64,000 nt of DNA, taken from Neoscytalidium dimidiatum. Taxonomy: Eukaryota > Ascomycota > Dothideomycetes > Botryosphaeriales > Botryosphaeriaceae. The stretch spans positions 1,426,001-1,490,000 of the forward strand of contig CM074703.1 in assembly GCA_037367355.1 (NCBI GenBank), given 5' to 3'. Shown in pieces: positions 10,092 to 21,505 of the stretch. Numbering within the stretch: position 1 is the stretch's first letter; each line of letters starts with the position of its first letter. The position numbers and the translations under genes were made by a program. Below the pieces are notes generated by a model. That model searched no databases and had not been told where the DNA came from. It saw only the letters and a list, made by a program, of their open reading frames with translations.

Positions 10092-12991
10092 TTAGAGAAT
10101 CTCATCGAAGTTCCCAAACAGCCCCTCCCAATCCAAAGGAATGTACTGCAAGTTGAGTCCTGGAAAGTCCCAGTCGAATGAGAACTCTTTCGGCAAGTAC
10201 GTCCGGAAATCTGCTTCCGCCTCTGTCCCCTCACCTCGCTCGCTGCCCGCGCCCCCACCTCCAACACTGCCCCTCCCCCCCACTACACCAACACCACGCT
10301 GCTCTGACCCGGCAACCCCACCGACCGGGCCTCTCCCTCTATCAGCATCCGCATCTCCTCTGACTCTCGCCCCGACCGCCACCTGAAACTTCTCCACGCT
10401 CGTCTCCAAGATGCTAAAGTACTCAGCCTGACCACCGCGCTGTCCTTCTTCCCCACCGCCCTTCATCTCACTGTTCACCCTTCCACCACGACCCTCAGTG
10501 ACCCGCCGCAGCTCTCGAGCCACCCGCCTAGCCTCCGTCCCCAGCTCGACCAGCCTCTCCACCGGATCCCCTAGCAACAGCGCCAACCGCAGCGTCAGCA
10601 GGACCGAGAACGCCAGCTTCGCCCACACGAACGTCGTCGCCCACCGGAAACACGCCAAGTACGGAGACGCCTCCCGCACCTCCTCTTCTTCCCCCTCGTC
10701 CTCCTCCAGCTCCCCCTCCCGCCCGCGCCCTCTCCCACTAACGCCGTCACTGCGACCTTCGCCGACGAACCCGCCGCCGGGCAGCTCCGCCGGCGCCAGC
10801 AGCAGCCGCATGTGCGCCTCGGCGGCCTTCTTGGCCGCCAGCACGACCGCGCGCTGCGCGTCGGTCACGACGGCGATGTTCTGCACGCCCAGCGCCGACA
10901 GCGCCTTCAGGTGCGCGTTGATCAGCGCCCACTGGTACTGGATCTGCAGGTTGACCACGTTGAGCGCGTGCTCGCTGGCGTCCGCGCCGTCGGCAGCCGG
11001 GGCGTCGCCGCTGCTTCCTCCTCCTCCTCCTCCTCCTCCTCCTCCTCCTCCTCCTCCTCCTCCTCCGCCGCCGCGGCCGAGCTCCGCGCGCGCGAGCGCC
11101 GTCCAGTCGGAGAGCCAGAGCGCGAGGTCGAGGCGCGCGTTGCGGAGCGTGGTCGCGACGTGGGGGTCGGGAAGCGTGTCGGGGATCGCGGTGGTGGTGA
11201 TGGTGGTGGTGGCGGCGGCGGCGGTGGAGGCCGGGGCCGGTGGGGTGAGGGTCGCGTGGATGTGCGCGCGGAGGGAGTTGAGCTCGACTTGGGATCTGGT
11301 GGCCGGTTTGAAGGTTTGTCAGCGGATGGCCTCTTTCGAAGTTCTTCGGGTAAGGGGGGTGGCGGACAGGAGACGGAAGTCGATTGCGCTGCGGGACGGA
11401 TGGTTCAGGAGGCAGCGCAGGCGGCGAGGGTTCGGTGAGCTGGCGATGCCGGACGTCTTTCCGCCGTCGAGGCTGAATCTACGAGCGTGTTAGCAAGCCT
11501 TGAAAGCTCGACGATTTTGGGATTTTTGGGTGGTGGGTGGGAGAGGGCCTGACATCTTGTCTAGAACGTAGACGCCGCAACAGACGCGCGCCATTTGGAA
11601 GAGAGCCTTGTCGTGAACGCTCAAGTCCCCACTGCTGGAGAGGTATCTGGGGCCTTCCCCGGCCATCCGCGTCATCATCTGCTCAACAGCATCAGGAAGC
11701 TTGAGTTCCTGCGTCATCCACAGCGCGAGATCCATGAACAGCCAACTCTTCTCCCAGTAGCAAGCCAGAACGAGGAGCGCTTGTACGGTTTCGACGGAGT
11801 GGATCATGAGCGATGACAGGACGTAGGTAGAGATACGCTGTCGGAGATGGTGATGCATGGACTGGTACTGAGCAGAATTTGAGCCGCAGTGGATTTTACA
11901 GCCTACGGTGAGGAGCACGTCGAAAAGCAAGCTACTACGTTGACGGACGGATGTAAAGGTGTCCGCATTTGAGAAGACCGGAATGAGACGATCCTGTAAA
12001 AGCGGGGTCAGTAGGGTATTTACATGAGAGATGGCGCAGTAGAGAGTTATTGTGGAAGATGACGGCCCGTGGGCCCAAAGCAGACAAGCTTACAAGTTCC
12101 CACGAAGAAGGTTTCACTCACACTGCCTTCGAAGAAGCAATTGAACCATCGCTCGGCATCTCCGGGCGCGGCGATTCTACAGACCACGGCGTCTGGCAAA
12201 GGCGACTGTCGGATGTAGAAAGTGCTGCTGCCGTGAAAGGAGTCGTTATGCCCACACCGAGGAGGTTCCTGTCGATATGCTTGATGGATAATTGGTGGGT
12301 CACCGGGTAAGCTCTGCGAGAGAGCAAAGTCTCGGGCTACACCATGCCATGAAGAGGTCGTGATGCTGCTCCCTCCTGAGAAATGTGCTGACAAGAGATC
12401 TGCATTCTCCAAAGCAGCGTCATTCTGGAGCGGAGATTGATGCTGCGCAATTATTTGGTCGAACGGGTTGGTCTGGGCGATCGAGGTGTGCAGCGACTCC
12501 GTCGGCGTGGCCTGCTGGTTGACTTCGGCTCGACTGGACAAAAGAGACTTAAGATGGGCAATTTCGATTTGAAGTTCCTCCAGTTTTCTGGATAAGTTCG
12601 CGGTGGTCAGCTGGGGCGAAATGTGACGACAAAATCGTATGTAGACACGATGACTGACTCGGCGTTCGGATCTTTTGGGACCTCGAAATATTGACATGGG
12701 ACCCTCAGTTTGGAACAACTGCTCGATTGTTAGACCAATATGGCCTTTCTGCGTTAGCAGGGACACCGGGTACCGTGTACATGGGATTTTCCTGTCACAT
12801 TTGACCTGTGCGGCTCAAATTAGCCTACCCACCGATGTACGAACTTGCATGCAGCGCGGGACAACTCACTTTGGATTTGCGGCATGCAACGCAGTTTTTC
12901 TGCAAATGTCAGACAGATCTGCACCAGGGGCGCGCTGACATACTGAGGTCCTTCTCCTCTTGGTGATGATGGGGGTCGGATCGTCGTCCAT
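10092..12991 (-). CDS. Zn2Cys6 fungal transcription factor with a poly-Gly tract
   Basis: 807 aa from eight exons (minus): 12991-12944, 12899-12870, 12805-12774, 12718-12649, 12610-12122, 11993-11554, 11478-11368 and 11295-10092. The model was chosen because splicing restores a full zinc cluster: KNCVACRKSK, VKCDRKIPCTR and CSKLRVPC come from three small exons (Cys19, 22, 29, 35, 38, 45). The junction near 11367/11295 restores RLLSQVELNSLRAHI. Intron 12611-12648 is only 38 bp and could instead begin at 12654. A coiled coil LSRKLEELQIEIAHLKSLL follows the cluster, then a Fungal_trans-like middle domain (SVETVQALLVLACYW). Exon 8 contains about 18 consecutive Gly from a GGA/GGC repeat and a long Gly/Glu-rich spacer. 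The nearest genes on the start side are the MFS permease and GH31 glycosidase, likely targets by position only. Confidence 0.85.
11017..11074. repeat. (TCC)n trinucleotide repeat encoding poly-Gly
   Basis: About fifteen uninterrupted TCC units plus CCG units, inside the last exon of the minus-strand regulator, where they read as Gly codons. A repeat like this is prone to length change between strains. Confidence 0.85.
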
Positions 12992-13692
12992 TGCGTTTCG
13001 GCTTTCGGTCGGTCGCAGCTGGCAAGGGCTGGTCTATCGGATTTTGAGCAGAGGGCAAGCAGACCCCTGGTGATGTACGTCGTAGTGCGGCGTGGAGACG
13101 CGATTGCGGAGTGCAGATGTGCGGGGATTCGGGGTTTGTCGGCTCTAGGCGTCGGCAAATGCTGGACCTCGCCGCCGCCTTGGATTGACGTGCCGTGCAA
13201 GGTCTGTTCCGATGTTCTGTAGTGGCAAGCAATAACGAACGCTTTTGCGGAGTCGAGGAAGTCGTACGGACGTAGATCTCACCAATCGCTTCAGACATTT
13301 GCGCCCGCAAGATGCTTCAACTGACCTTCCATCGGTCGTGCGGGAAGGCTGTCCTGAAGCTATACGAGGTCGGTCCGGAAAGTACGGCAGCCACGAGACC
13401 GTGTCAGCCGATGAAGACCATTTTTCCTGACAAGCTTAGACATTGAGGCTGCACGGGCTGCCGCGTCACCCACTGCTGATTGCTCTGCCGTTTCGGCTAG
13501 CCTATTCTCAATCTGGTACCGTCTTACTCAATCGACTACGTATCCAACTTCATTGTCCTGGAGCCTCTGTTAACCACATTTGCGTATGCACATTTAGAAT
13601 TATCAGGCTTCTGGGCCCGCACTTGTTCATCAATTGTTTGACATCATTGAGAGGTGGGGAGACCCCATGTGCTCTCATCATATATACAGTAA
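12992..13692. other. intergenic region upstream of the second regulator
   Basis: Separates the regulator start from the 3' end of the MFS gene. Open frames on both strands here are short and without domains. No RNA gene or repeat seen. Confidence 0.5.
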
Positions 13693-15644
13693 TTAATACA
13701 AGTAAATAAAATCCTCGTTCTTGAGATCCGTCTCGTCATGAAATCCTTTGTCTTCCGTCTCATCCGGAAGCTTCTCTAGCTGGTCCGTCTTGTCGGCAGA
13801 AGGCTTCTCCATGCTGCGATCCACAACATGGGCGGACTTTCCGTTCAGCTCTCTCTGCTTGGCATGCTTTGCGTTGAGGATACGAATCCAGCAGACAGTA
13901 AGGATGACAAGCAAGATCAGGGCGAGGAACAGCGCGAGGTTAGAGCGGAGACCGCGTGAGTAGTGCGGCGCCTCACTGGGTTTGTACAGCAGCGGTCCCA
14001 CCACGTTGCCGGTGCTCGCTCCCACGAACAAAATGGCCGTGGTAACCTTTTTCTTGGTATCTCCAGCCGTGTTCTGGGCTTCCCAGCTGTATATGAGAGG
14101 TGTGATGCCGGGATAGACCGAAATAAGGTAGTATCCGAACAGGAGGACTCCTCGGTTGCTTGCGTTGTAGTCGATAAACATGAGCATGAAGATGCCGATG
14201 ACCGGAGGGATGCAGAGCAGAATAAGGACGGGAGATTTCTTTTTAAGCCATGTGGCAAGCGCTGCGCCGCCTAGAGTTCTGACAAACGCCACCGTCAGTG
14301 TCTGATTCGTGCGCCCGTATCCAAGAACGAGCGAACTCACGAAATGATCTGTACTGCTCCGAAAGGCATTTGCAGTAAAATTGTCTCGAACGAGTCGAAG
14401 CCAAAAGACTTGATCAGTAGTGGGCCGAACGTGGATACACCGCCGCTGGGGATCCTGTCGCGCTCTTGTTAGACATCCTAGCGACTCCGGGCTTCTAGTG
14501 CTCAAGCTCTGAGATACTCACGAGATGGCAATGATCATTGCGAACCAGAGCCAAGTCTTCACATCCAGAAGTGTCTCCCATACGTGATCCCACCTCCAGA
14601 CTCTGGACGCAACTCCCATCTGATTGGCACGCAGGCGCTCGATCGCAATCAACTTGTCGTCGCCCTTCAAGAATTTGGCTTCCATTGGCGAGTCAGGCAA
14701 GAATATACTAGGCCTGATTAGCAGCTTGCGACTCGCACATTCCGGAAAGTACTCACAAGACAAAGACAGAGACAACGACGGTGAGCAGGCCGCAGAAAAG
14801 AAATATAATCTGGTACGAATGTAGACCATCACTTTGGATGTGCCCGAGACCGTACGAAAGCAGACTTCCAAGCTATTCAGATTTTAGCGTAATCTTCTCG
14901 CAAGTGGTGAAACTCCTACTTACGATATTAACAACGCCCAGCGTAGCGTCTGCAAGGATTAGCAGTCAATTTTTGGTCTCTTTACAATTGAATTAGTGAG
15001 ACTTACACCAAGCAGCGTTCCTGTTCGTTTGCTCAGCTCTCCTGTACCACATCTGCACTATAGCAATGAACGCAGGTGCTGATATCACTTAGTAATCAAT
15101 TCAACGCAGAGTAATTTCAACACTTACCAACAGAAGCCTCGAATGTACCCAGAAGAAACCTGGTCGCCATCAAGCCTCCGAAGTTCTTGGCCGCAGCCAT
15201 GCCACATAAGGTCGCCCCCCAGCAGAAGACCATGATGCCGGTGAACTTCCCGATTGGTAGCTTGACCAGACAGACAGCCACCACGGGCTGCGCCACGAGC
15301 TGAGCCAGATACACAATGCTTCCGAGCCATGAATACTGGTCGCCGACGAGATTGGTGTCATCGATGAGCCCAAAGACGGCAGCGTACGACAAGCTGGTCT
15401 TGTCAAGACTCTGCAGGGCGTACACGACCAGCACAATGGGAAGAACGGCCCAGTCGATCTTCCGAAGCACGCGCCTGTCTTCCTCTGGTCCGACCACGAC
15501 GTTCTTGTTTGCCTGCTGCAGGAACTGGGCTGCCTTATCAAGACCTTGGGGCGAGGCATCGGTACCGGGCTGTGGCACCACCTCGATGCGCTCGCTGTCC
15601 AGCTTGCCGGCCTGCCCCTGGATATCGTGGTTTTCCGGAGCCAT
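13693..15644 (-). CDS. MFS permease, Dal5 / anion:cation symporter type
   Basis: 538 aa from seven exons (minus): 15644-15128, 15078-15007, 14949-14924, 14872-14757, 14707-14522, 14454-14341 and 14278-13693. The third exon is only 26 nt. All junctions keep frame. Family marks: RKIDWAVLPIVLVVYALQSLDKTSLSYAAVFGL in TM1 (written here as the span near residues 60-92), LGTFEASVAPAF, QMWYRRAEQ, a central loop with FLPDSPMEAKFL and ERLRANQMGV, then the second half (YPGITPLIYSWEAQNTAGDTKK, STGNVVGPLLY). These match the Dal5/Tna1-like plasma-membrane symporters for small organic acids or carboxylated solutes. It is divergent from the GH31 gene with a 432 bp shared promoter, so it probably imports the substrate or product of that enzyme. 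The exact solute is unknown. Confidence 0.92.
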
Positions 15645-16076
15645 TGTTGATCGCTCAATAATAGAAGTTCAGGAGACAATCTCGCAGTGAATAAACAACA
15701 CTAACGCGAGTGATGTGGAGAAAGATTTGTGGAGTTGAGGTCCGCCAGCAGGGAAAGGTCTTTAAACCGCGTTATGACCGGGTCACGCCGAGGGGCGTAG
15801 AAAGCGGGCTAGTCTCGGCTTTTCGGTGGCTTAGAGCGATGGGCAAGGTGCCGGCCGATTCCCCATGGGGACCGCAGCCGTGCGCGGGGTTGGCTTGGAG
15901 AAGCGGGGGATCAGCTGAGTTCGGTTTTACCCGCCGAAGAGCGAGGGGGCCAAAACCGGCGACCGGCACCCGTCGGCCGATAAGGCCGATGCTGTCTTAG
16001 CATTTATGGCGCGGACTTGCATGCTATTTTGGTTTTGGCAGACCGCACACCAAGAACTGGTCGACAACCTCCGAAA
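15645..16076. promoter_or_regulatory. bidirectional promoter with CGG/CCG palindromes
   Basis: Shared upstream region of the MFS permease and the GH31 gene. Candidate Zn2Cys6 sites: CGG-N6-CCG at 15922-15933, overlapping CGG-N3-CCG at 15957-15965 and 15964-15972, and CGGCCG at 15974-15979. Inverted CGG triplets are the usual recognition sequence of this regulator class, but the region is GC-rich and chance matches are likely. Confidence 0.45.
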
Positions 16077-18788
16077 ATGGCACCTCAGACGGAATATGTA
16101 CCTCGCAACTGGACGAGGATCAGCAAGGACACAGCTAGACATCCAGTCGTGTCCCTGCAGAGTAGCAGCTCGCACATCTCAAGTGACTTCACCTTCGAGG
16201 TGCTCCGTCCCAACCTCTTCCGCACAGCCTTCCAATCGAAAGACCATCCCCTGCCACCACACCCTCAAGCCCACATTCCACAGCCAGACTTGGGTTCTGA
16301 GGAGCCTAAGATTGTTGGTACTGAGTCATACACAAAAATCTCCCACAGCGGGGTGACGGCAACGGTGGACTGGTCCGACACGCCTCTCGTCAGTCTTCAG
16401 TTCTCGGACTCACAAACTCCAATCCACACTGATCTCCCGTTCCGATCCTACGCGTTCGATGGCAATGGGGTCGCGCATTATACGCGCTATAACCGACACA
16501 CGCTACACGTGGGCCTGGGAGAGAAGCCCGCGCCAATGGACCTCTCCAATCGGCACTTTGTGCTTTCTGCCACGGACTGTTTCGGTAGCACTCTTTTCTC
16601 TCCATCATCCCAATGAGATTCTAACGAGCATGCAGGATACGATGTGTACCGGACAGATCCTATGTACAAGCACATTCCTCTTCTGATCAACATCACGCCG
16701 AATGGCGTGGTGGGTATCTTCTCGACGTCGCACTCCCGGGGCACGTACTCGGTAGGCTCGGAGATGGACGGCTTGTGGGGCCATTTCAAGGTGTATCGTC
16801 AGGACTATGGTGGTCTCGAAGAGTACCTGATCACTGGCCGGACCGTCGCCGACGTTGTTCGCACATACGCCTCCCTTGTCGGCAAGCCGCTACGAGTGCC
16901 GCGCTGGGCCTTTGGTTACCTCGCCGGTGGCATGAAATGTGACTATGACGCTTCATCGATGTTGAGAGACGTGCAGCTTACGTTGTTCTGCAGATTCAAT
17001 GCTGGACGAGCCCCGCGCGGCGGACGCACTGATGGCGTTCGCAGACAAGCTGCGCGAGCACGACATCCCCTGCTCTGGATTCCAAATGAGCAGCGGCTAC
17101 ACGGTGGCCGAGACAGAGCCGAAGACTCGTAACGTCTTTACCTGGAATCACCACCGTTTCCCGGATCCGAGGGGCTGGGTCGATGCTTACCATGCGCGCG
17201 GCATCAAGCTGATCGCCAACATCAAACCCTACGTGCTGGGTAGCCATCCGGAGTACGAGAAGTTGAAGGCCGCCGGTGCTTTTTTTACTGATCCTATTAC
17301 CAAAGCATCCGCGGAGGCGCGGTTGTGGAGCGCGGGTGGTGGTGAGAGTGGTGTTGGCGGCCACATCGACTTCACCTCCAAGGCCGGCTACGACTGGTGG
17401 TACAACGGCGTCAAAGAACTGCGGGATAAGTACCAGATCGACTGCATGTGGAATGACAAGTAAGTTAGGGTGTGCATTTGCTGAATTGGGAGGATACTGA
17501 TACGCCTTTCAGCAACGAGTATACCATTCCGCACGACGGCTGGGTCTGTGCGCTGGACCACCCGGACGCTGTCTCGGCAGCAGCAAAGGAGCGAGCTAGC
17601 GGTAGAAAGGACATTGGCCTCTGGGGCCGTGCGCTGCACACAGAGCTAATGGGCAGGTCATCGCATGACGCGTTGTTGGCGGTGCGGCCGGATGAGCGCC
17701 CCTTTGTGCTAACCCGCTCGGCCACTGCGGGCAGCATGCGCTACTGCTCCAGCAGCTGGTCTGGCGACAACGTCACCAGCTGGGACGGCATGAAGGGGTC
17801 AAACGCACTAAGTCTGACGGCCGGCATGTGTCTGCTGCAGTGCTACGGCCACGACATTGGCGGTTTTGAGGGTCCTCAGCCCTCGCCCGAGCTACTGCTG
17901 CGCTGGATTCAGATGGGCATCTATTCCAGTCGTTTCGCCATCAATTGCTTTAAGACCTCGCCGGAGAACAACCGCGTCGGAGACGTGATTGAGCCGTGGA
18001 TGTACCCGGAGACCACCCCACATGTGCGCGCTGCCATCAAGCGCCGCTACGAGATGCTTCCTTATATCTACTCGCTGCACCTCGAGAGCCACCTGGATGC
18101 CACGCCGCCCCAGAGATGGACTGCATGGGGCTACGAGTCCGACCCAGAGGTCTGGAGCTCCGCGCTTAAGGGTGGCGAGACGCAGTTCTGGCTCGGTGAT
18201 GCGCTGCTCGTTGGCGGCGTCTTCCAGCCCGGAGAGGAGACCGCGAAGCTGTACCTTCCGAAGAAGGCGGGAGTCGACGAAGTCGACGCTGAGTTCCTGA
18301 ACTTGAACGCTCCCTACCAGTATCTTGCAGCTGGCCAGTGGGTGACTATTGAGTCCAAGTGGCAGGACAGCATTCCCGTGCTGGCCAAGGTTGGCACCAT
18401 TGTGCCCATCGGCAAGGACATTCAGGTGTTGTCGCCTGGGGAGAAGGAGAACCCAGCCAACCTGCCTCCAGATGACTACCGTGGTATCGAGATCTTCCCC
18501 GCAAGGAGTGGTGGTAAGTGGTTCGAGAACACCTGGCTCGAGGATGACGGAGTTACCGTCTCCGGTACCATCTCCACCTTCACCTTCCGCTACAGCGCTA
18601 CGGAGAAGGAGATCACTGTGGACTTTGAGTCTAAGATCAACGGCTTCACCCCGAACTGGAAGAGCTTGGACATTGTCTTACCGGTTGGCGAGAAGAGGAC
18701 AGTAGTTGCCAAGAGCGGCAAACAGGTGAAGAGTGTAGGCCAGGACAGCAGGGGACGTCCTGTGTACGCTTTAGAGTCTGTGCTTTAA
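16077..18788 (+). CDS. glycoside hydrolase family 31 (alpha-glucosidase / alpha-xylosidase like)
   Basis: 850 aa from exons 16077-16584, 16636-16938, 16994-17459 and 17513-18788. The ATG at 16077 has a good AAAATGG context; an in-frame ATG 60 bp upstream (16017) is possible. There is no signal peptide, so it is probably cytosolic. Seen: an N-terminal beta-sandwich with DVYRTDPMYKHIPLLI, the TIM-barrel entry AFGYLAGGMKYSMLDEP restored by intron 16939-16993, and GFQMSSGYTVAETEPKTRN. The nucleophile region is CMWNDNNEY (Asp near residue 425) and the probable acid/base Asp is in SSWSGDNVTSW (near residue 510). GH31 enzymes are retaining alpha-glycosidases. With the divergent importer and nearby Zn2Cys6 regulator it suggests uptake and intracellular cleavage of an alpha-linked glycoside. 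Subgroup specificity is not readable by eye. Confidence 0.92.
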
Positions 18789-19022
18789 GACACGGGAACG
18801 GCTGGAAAAAATAAGCTAAGCATAGATTGAAAAGAAATTACACATTTCCATGCCAAGTTACGGGCTTGTCTAAATCGCCATCAGACTCGTGACAGACATT
18901 ATCGAAAAAGGAATCCTGCTCTATGCAACGCCCCATGCCGTGCAGCTATCGCTCATGGTATCCACAAAAAAACTGATATCAAATACTAAAAAAATGACAA
19001 GGGCATCACAGTCCCCTCACCT

Positions 19023-20015
19023 TCACGCCCTTGCCCCAATAGCCGCGGCTCGCATATCCCTCTTCGCGCTCCCCACCGGCAGCGCGCCCGTGCAGTCCAC
19101 GAAACCATCCACGTCCTCCTGCGGGATGCCCAGCACGCTCAGCTTGAACATGGCGTCCGCGAACCTCTCCCTGAACCTCGCCTGGTCGCCCGCGAACAGC
19201 TTGAACTGCTCGCCGACGGTCGAACCGGGCGCGGCCAGGTTCCTGTCCGAGTCGAGGCGGAAGACGCCCTCGGGCTGCGGCTCGGCCAGCATCTCGTCGT
19301 AGTACCGGGCGTCGAAGCGGCCGGGCGTCGAGTCGAGCGCGGCGCCGCGCGGCAGCGGCGCCTGGTCGAACGCGCGCGCGACGCTGTGCGCGCCCGCCAG
19401 CGCCGCCAGCTCCGCCGCGCCGAAGCCCTTGTCCGCGAACAGCGCCAGGATCGCGTCGTGCGAGGACCCCCGCCCGAAGCCCGGCGGCAGCAGGAACGGC
19501 GCCGCCGCCGCGGTCGAGTCGCGCCGGCCGACCAGCGTGCGGACGGGCGGCCCGCCCGGGCAGGTGGCCACCGCGGCGTGGCTGGCGAAGGCGACGAGGT
19601 CGGCGGCGCCGATGGCCGGGTGCTTGGACCTGAGCGAGAGGAGGAAGGAGCGCGCCGTCTTGATCGGCTCGTTGTCGTTCTCGATCCGCGTCATCTCGTC
19701 GTCGTTGAGCAGGAGGGAGCCGTCCGCGCCGCCGCCCGCGGGCGCGGTGAAGGTTGCGGAGAGGCTGAAGGTGCCTTGGTCGTGGAAGCCCAGGCGGAGG
19801 ACGGCGCGGGCCAGGTCGTTGCATTGGCCGTCGGAAAGGAAGGCTTCGGTGAGCTCGGCAGAGACTTCGCGCCAGACGGGTGGGCAAGTGGCTTGTCGTT
19901 TGAAAATATTGAGAGAGGGTAGGCTGATGGATGAAAGGTCGAGAGAAGAGAAGGAGAGGGCGTGTACGTGTGTGGCAATGCATGCCATGGGCAAGAGGAG
20001 GTGTCGGAAATTCAT
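19023..20015 (-). CDS. secreted class II fungal haem peroxidase
   Basis: 330 aa in a single exon. Signal peptide at residues 1-19 (MNFRHLLLPMACIATHVHA), then a probable pro-segment ending in KR at 39-40 (Kex2-type site) before QATCPP. Plant/fungal peroxidase fold: the distal haem pocket has R74 and H78 in RLGFHDQ, and the proximal ligand is H210 in ALAGAHSVAR. GADGSLLL is the conserved Ca-binding/structural segment. These enzymes oxidise phenolic or lignin-type substrates with H2O2 outside the cell. Ligninolytic activity cannot be inferred: an exposed Trp or Mn site was not checked structurally. Very GC-rich coding sequence. It is tail-to-tail with the GH31 gene, 234 bp apart. A TATATAA lies about 135 bp upstream. 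Confidence 0.9.
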   Translation of the reverse strand: MNFRHLLLPMACIATHVHALSFSSLDLSSISLPSLNIFKRQATCPPVWREVSAELTEAFLSDGQCNDLARAVLRLGFHDQGTFSLSATFTAPAGGGADGSLLLNDDEMTRIENDNEPIKTARSFLLSLRSKHPAIGAADLVAFASHAAVATCPGGPPVRTLVGRRDSTAAAAPFLLPPGFGRGSSHDAILALFADKGFGAAELAALAGAHSVARAFDQAPLPRGAALDSTPGRFDARYYDEMLAEPQPEGVFRLDSDRNLAAPGSTVGEQFKLFAGDQARFRERFADAMFKLSVLGIPQEDVDGFVDCTGALPVGSAKRDMRAAAIGARA

Positions 20016-21505
20016 GATAAGACGGGAAAAGAATCAGTGCCTCAAGACTGAATATACGGTAGCTTGAATGACGTCAGAGTTCTGGACTGAGGCTCTCTGC
20101 GAGAATGCGACGATGCTGAGAACGTGCCATTGTGAGATCACAGGCGGATTATATAGAGTCATTTGGGAGGAGGGTGGACCGGTGGTGTGCAATAATGCTC
20201 AGCCCTATGGCGACAAGCATATCCTCAGCTATTTCCATCAGCGCAGGCCTATCCCGCCGGCATCCGTCGAGGTTGATAGCTTGACTGGTCAGCTGAACCA
20301 GTTATATGCGCTGCTGTCCGCTGGCTAGCAGCGCCAAGCCTGGCTTGGCAACGGAGTGGAAAGGTGGGCAGCATTTGGCGTGACCCAATATGCCATTCCG
20401 GGGGCCTGAATCAGCAGATAGACGAGGTGTGGAGGCTGATGTCGTGGACAAAGTTGATGACTGAGGAATGGTGTTGCGGCTCGAGCGGTGTTTGGCGGAA
20501 TTGACTATTCTTAGACTTAAGCTTCAATATAACGCACGAACGTTAAACCGGACGATTCACCAATTGAACAGAGCGGATTTGTGATGCCCGAAAGTTTAAA
20601 GAGTGCGGACCATTCAGCGACCGCGGTGGTGGAGCACATTGGAATTTGACTTCGTGGCCAGACTCATAGAGCTGTCTGCTGTAAATAGATGGAAGCCTGG
20701 CTTTCCCGGCTCGGTTGCATCCTTCGCGGTCCGGCAATGCTTCACAGGGCTGCCGGCCAATATGGCTGACCGAAGCGGCCCGCGCTCGAATCCGAGAGCT
20801 GCATTAGCCTGAAGTGGAAGCAAGCTTTAGGTCTACAGCTACCGGTTCGGTTTAGTCGTCCAGCCTGGCGTTGCATTGCGGCACTAAGAAAAGACGTATG
20901 CCGCGTTGAAGCAGACTCTAGAATACGCGCATATGTTCCGACGGCAACATTCGGATGGCGCCTTGGAAAATCGAGAGTAAGAGTTGATTTCATCCTCATA
21001 CTGCTGTTATTTTAGGGCTATGCGCTGCGCCTCGCCGACCTCCAAAATCTCGTCTGCGGAGATGTCGTTTTGATGGAAAGCGGAGCAACCTTGAAAATGT
21101 ATCAAGGCAATAATTCAGTTGTGGGTTGGGGCAGTCGTCCGGACGCAAAAGCTCAAAGATACTGTTTGTTAACGTCGATTATCAGACGGCTACTTCAGCT
21201 GCCTACGGACTGTGACGCTACGGAGTCTCGCGGCCAATATAGCCCTGTCGGTAGCAAGCGTGACGGTGCGGCACGGAACCGGAATCATGGCAGTTCGTCG
21301 CCACTTTGGGATTGGCCGAGGGCTGGGATTGGTTCGGATAAGCGTTTACGCTTTAGACATGAAGAGTGTCACGTATCTGTGGGGCGGCTTCAATAGTCCT
21401 ATCATATTGTGAATGGCGGGGTTGTGATGGGTGAGTCTCATTCTCCAACCAGCCTGTTTCAACATCTTCCGAATTTAAGTGACATTAACATCTCCAATAC
21501 TGACC
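20016..21505. other. intergenic region
   Basis: The first 150 bp are the peroxidase promoter, with a minus-strand TATATAA at 20155-20149. The remaining 1.3 kb shows only short domainless frames. Confidence 0.5.
20149..20155 (-). promoter_or_regulatory. TATA box of the peroxidase gene
   Basis: TATATAA on the minus strand about 135 bp upstream of the ATG at 20015. Assigned by motif and spacing only. Confidence 0.4.

Noticed and set aside
10498..11493. Long plus-strand frames over the second regulator (331 and 208 codons)
   Set aside because: They are antisense reflections of a GC-rich exon and its TCC repeat; translations are low-complexity Pro/Ser/Ala runs without domains.
13693..18788. Sulfoquinovose (sulfosugar) utilisation locus, because a GH31 enzyme sits next to an anion-type permease
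   Set aside because: No sulfoquinovose-specific residues can be confirmed by eye and no other sulfosugar gene is nearby. Only a general import-and-hydrolyse role is supported.
19006..20067. Long alternative frames on both strands over the peroxidase
   Set aside because: GC-rich coding DNA leaves several frames open; only the 330-codon frame has a signal peptide and peroxidase motifs.
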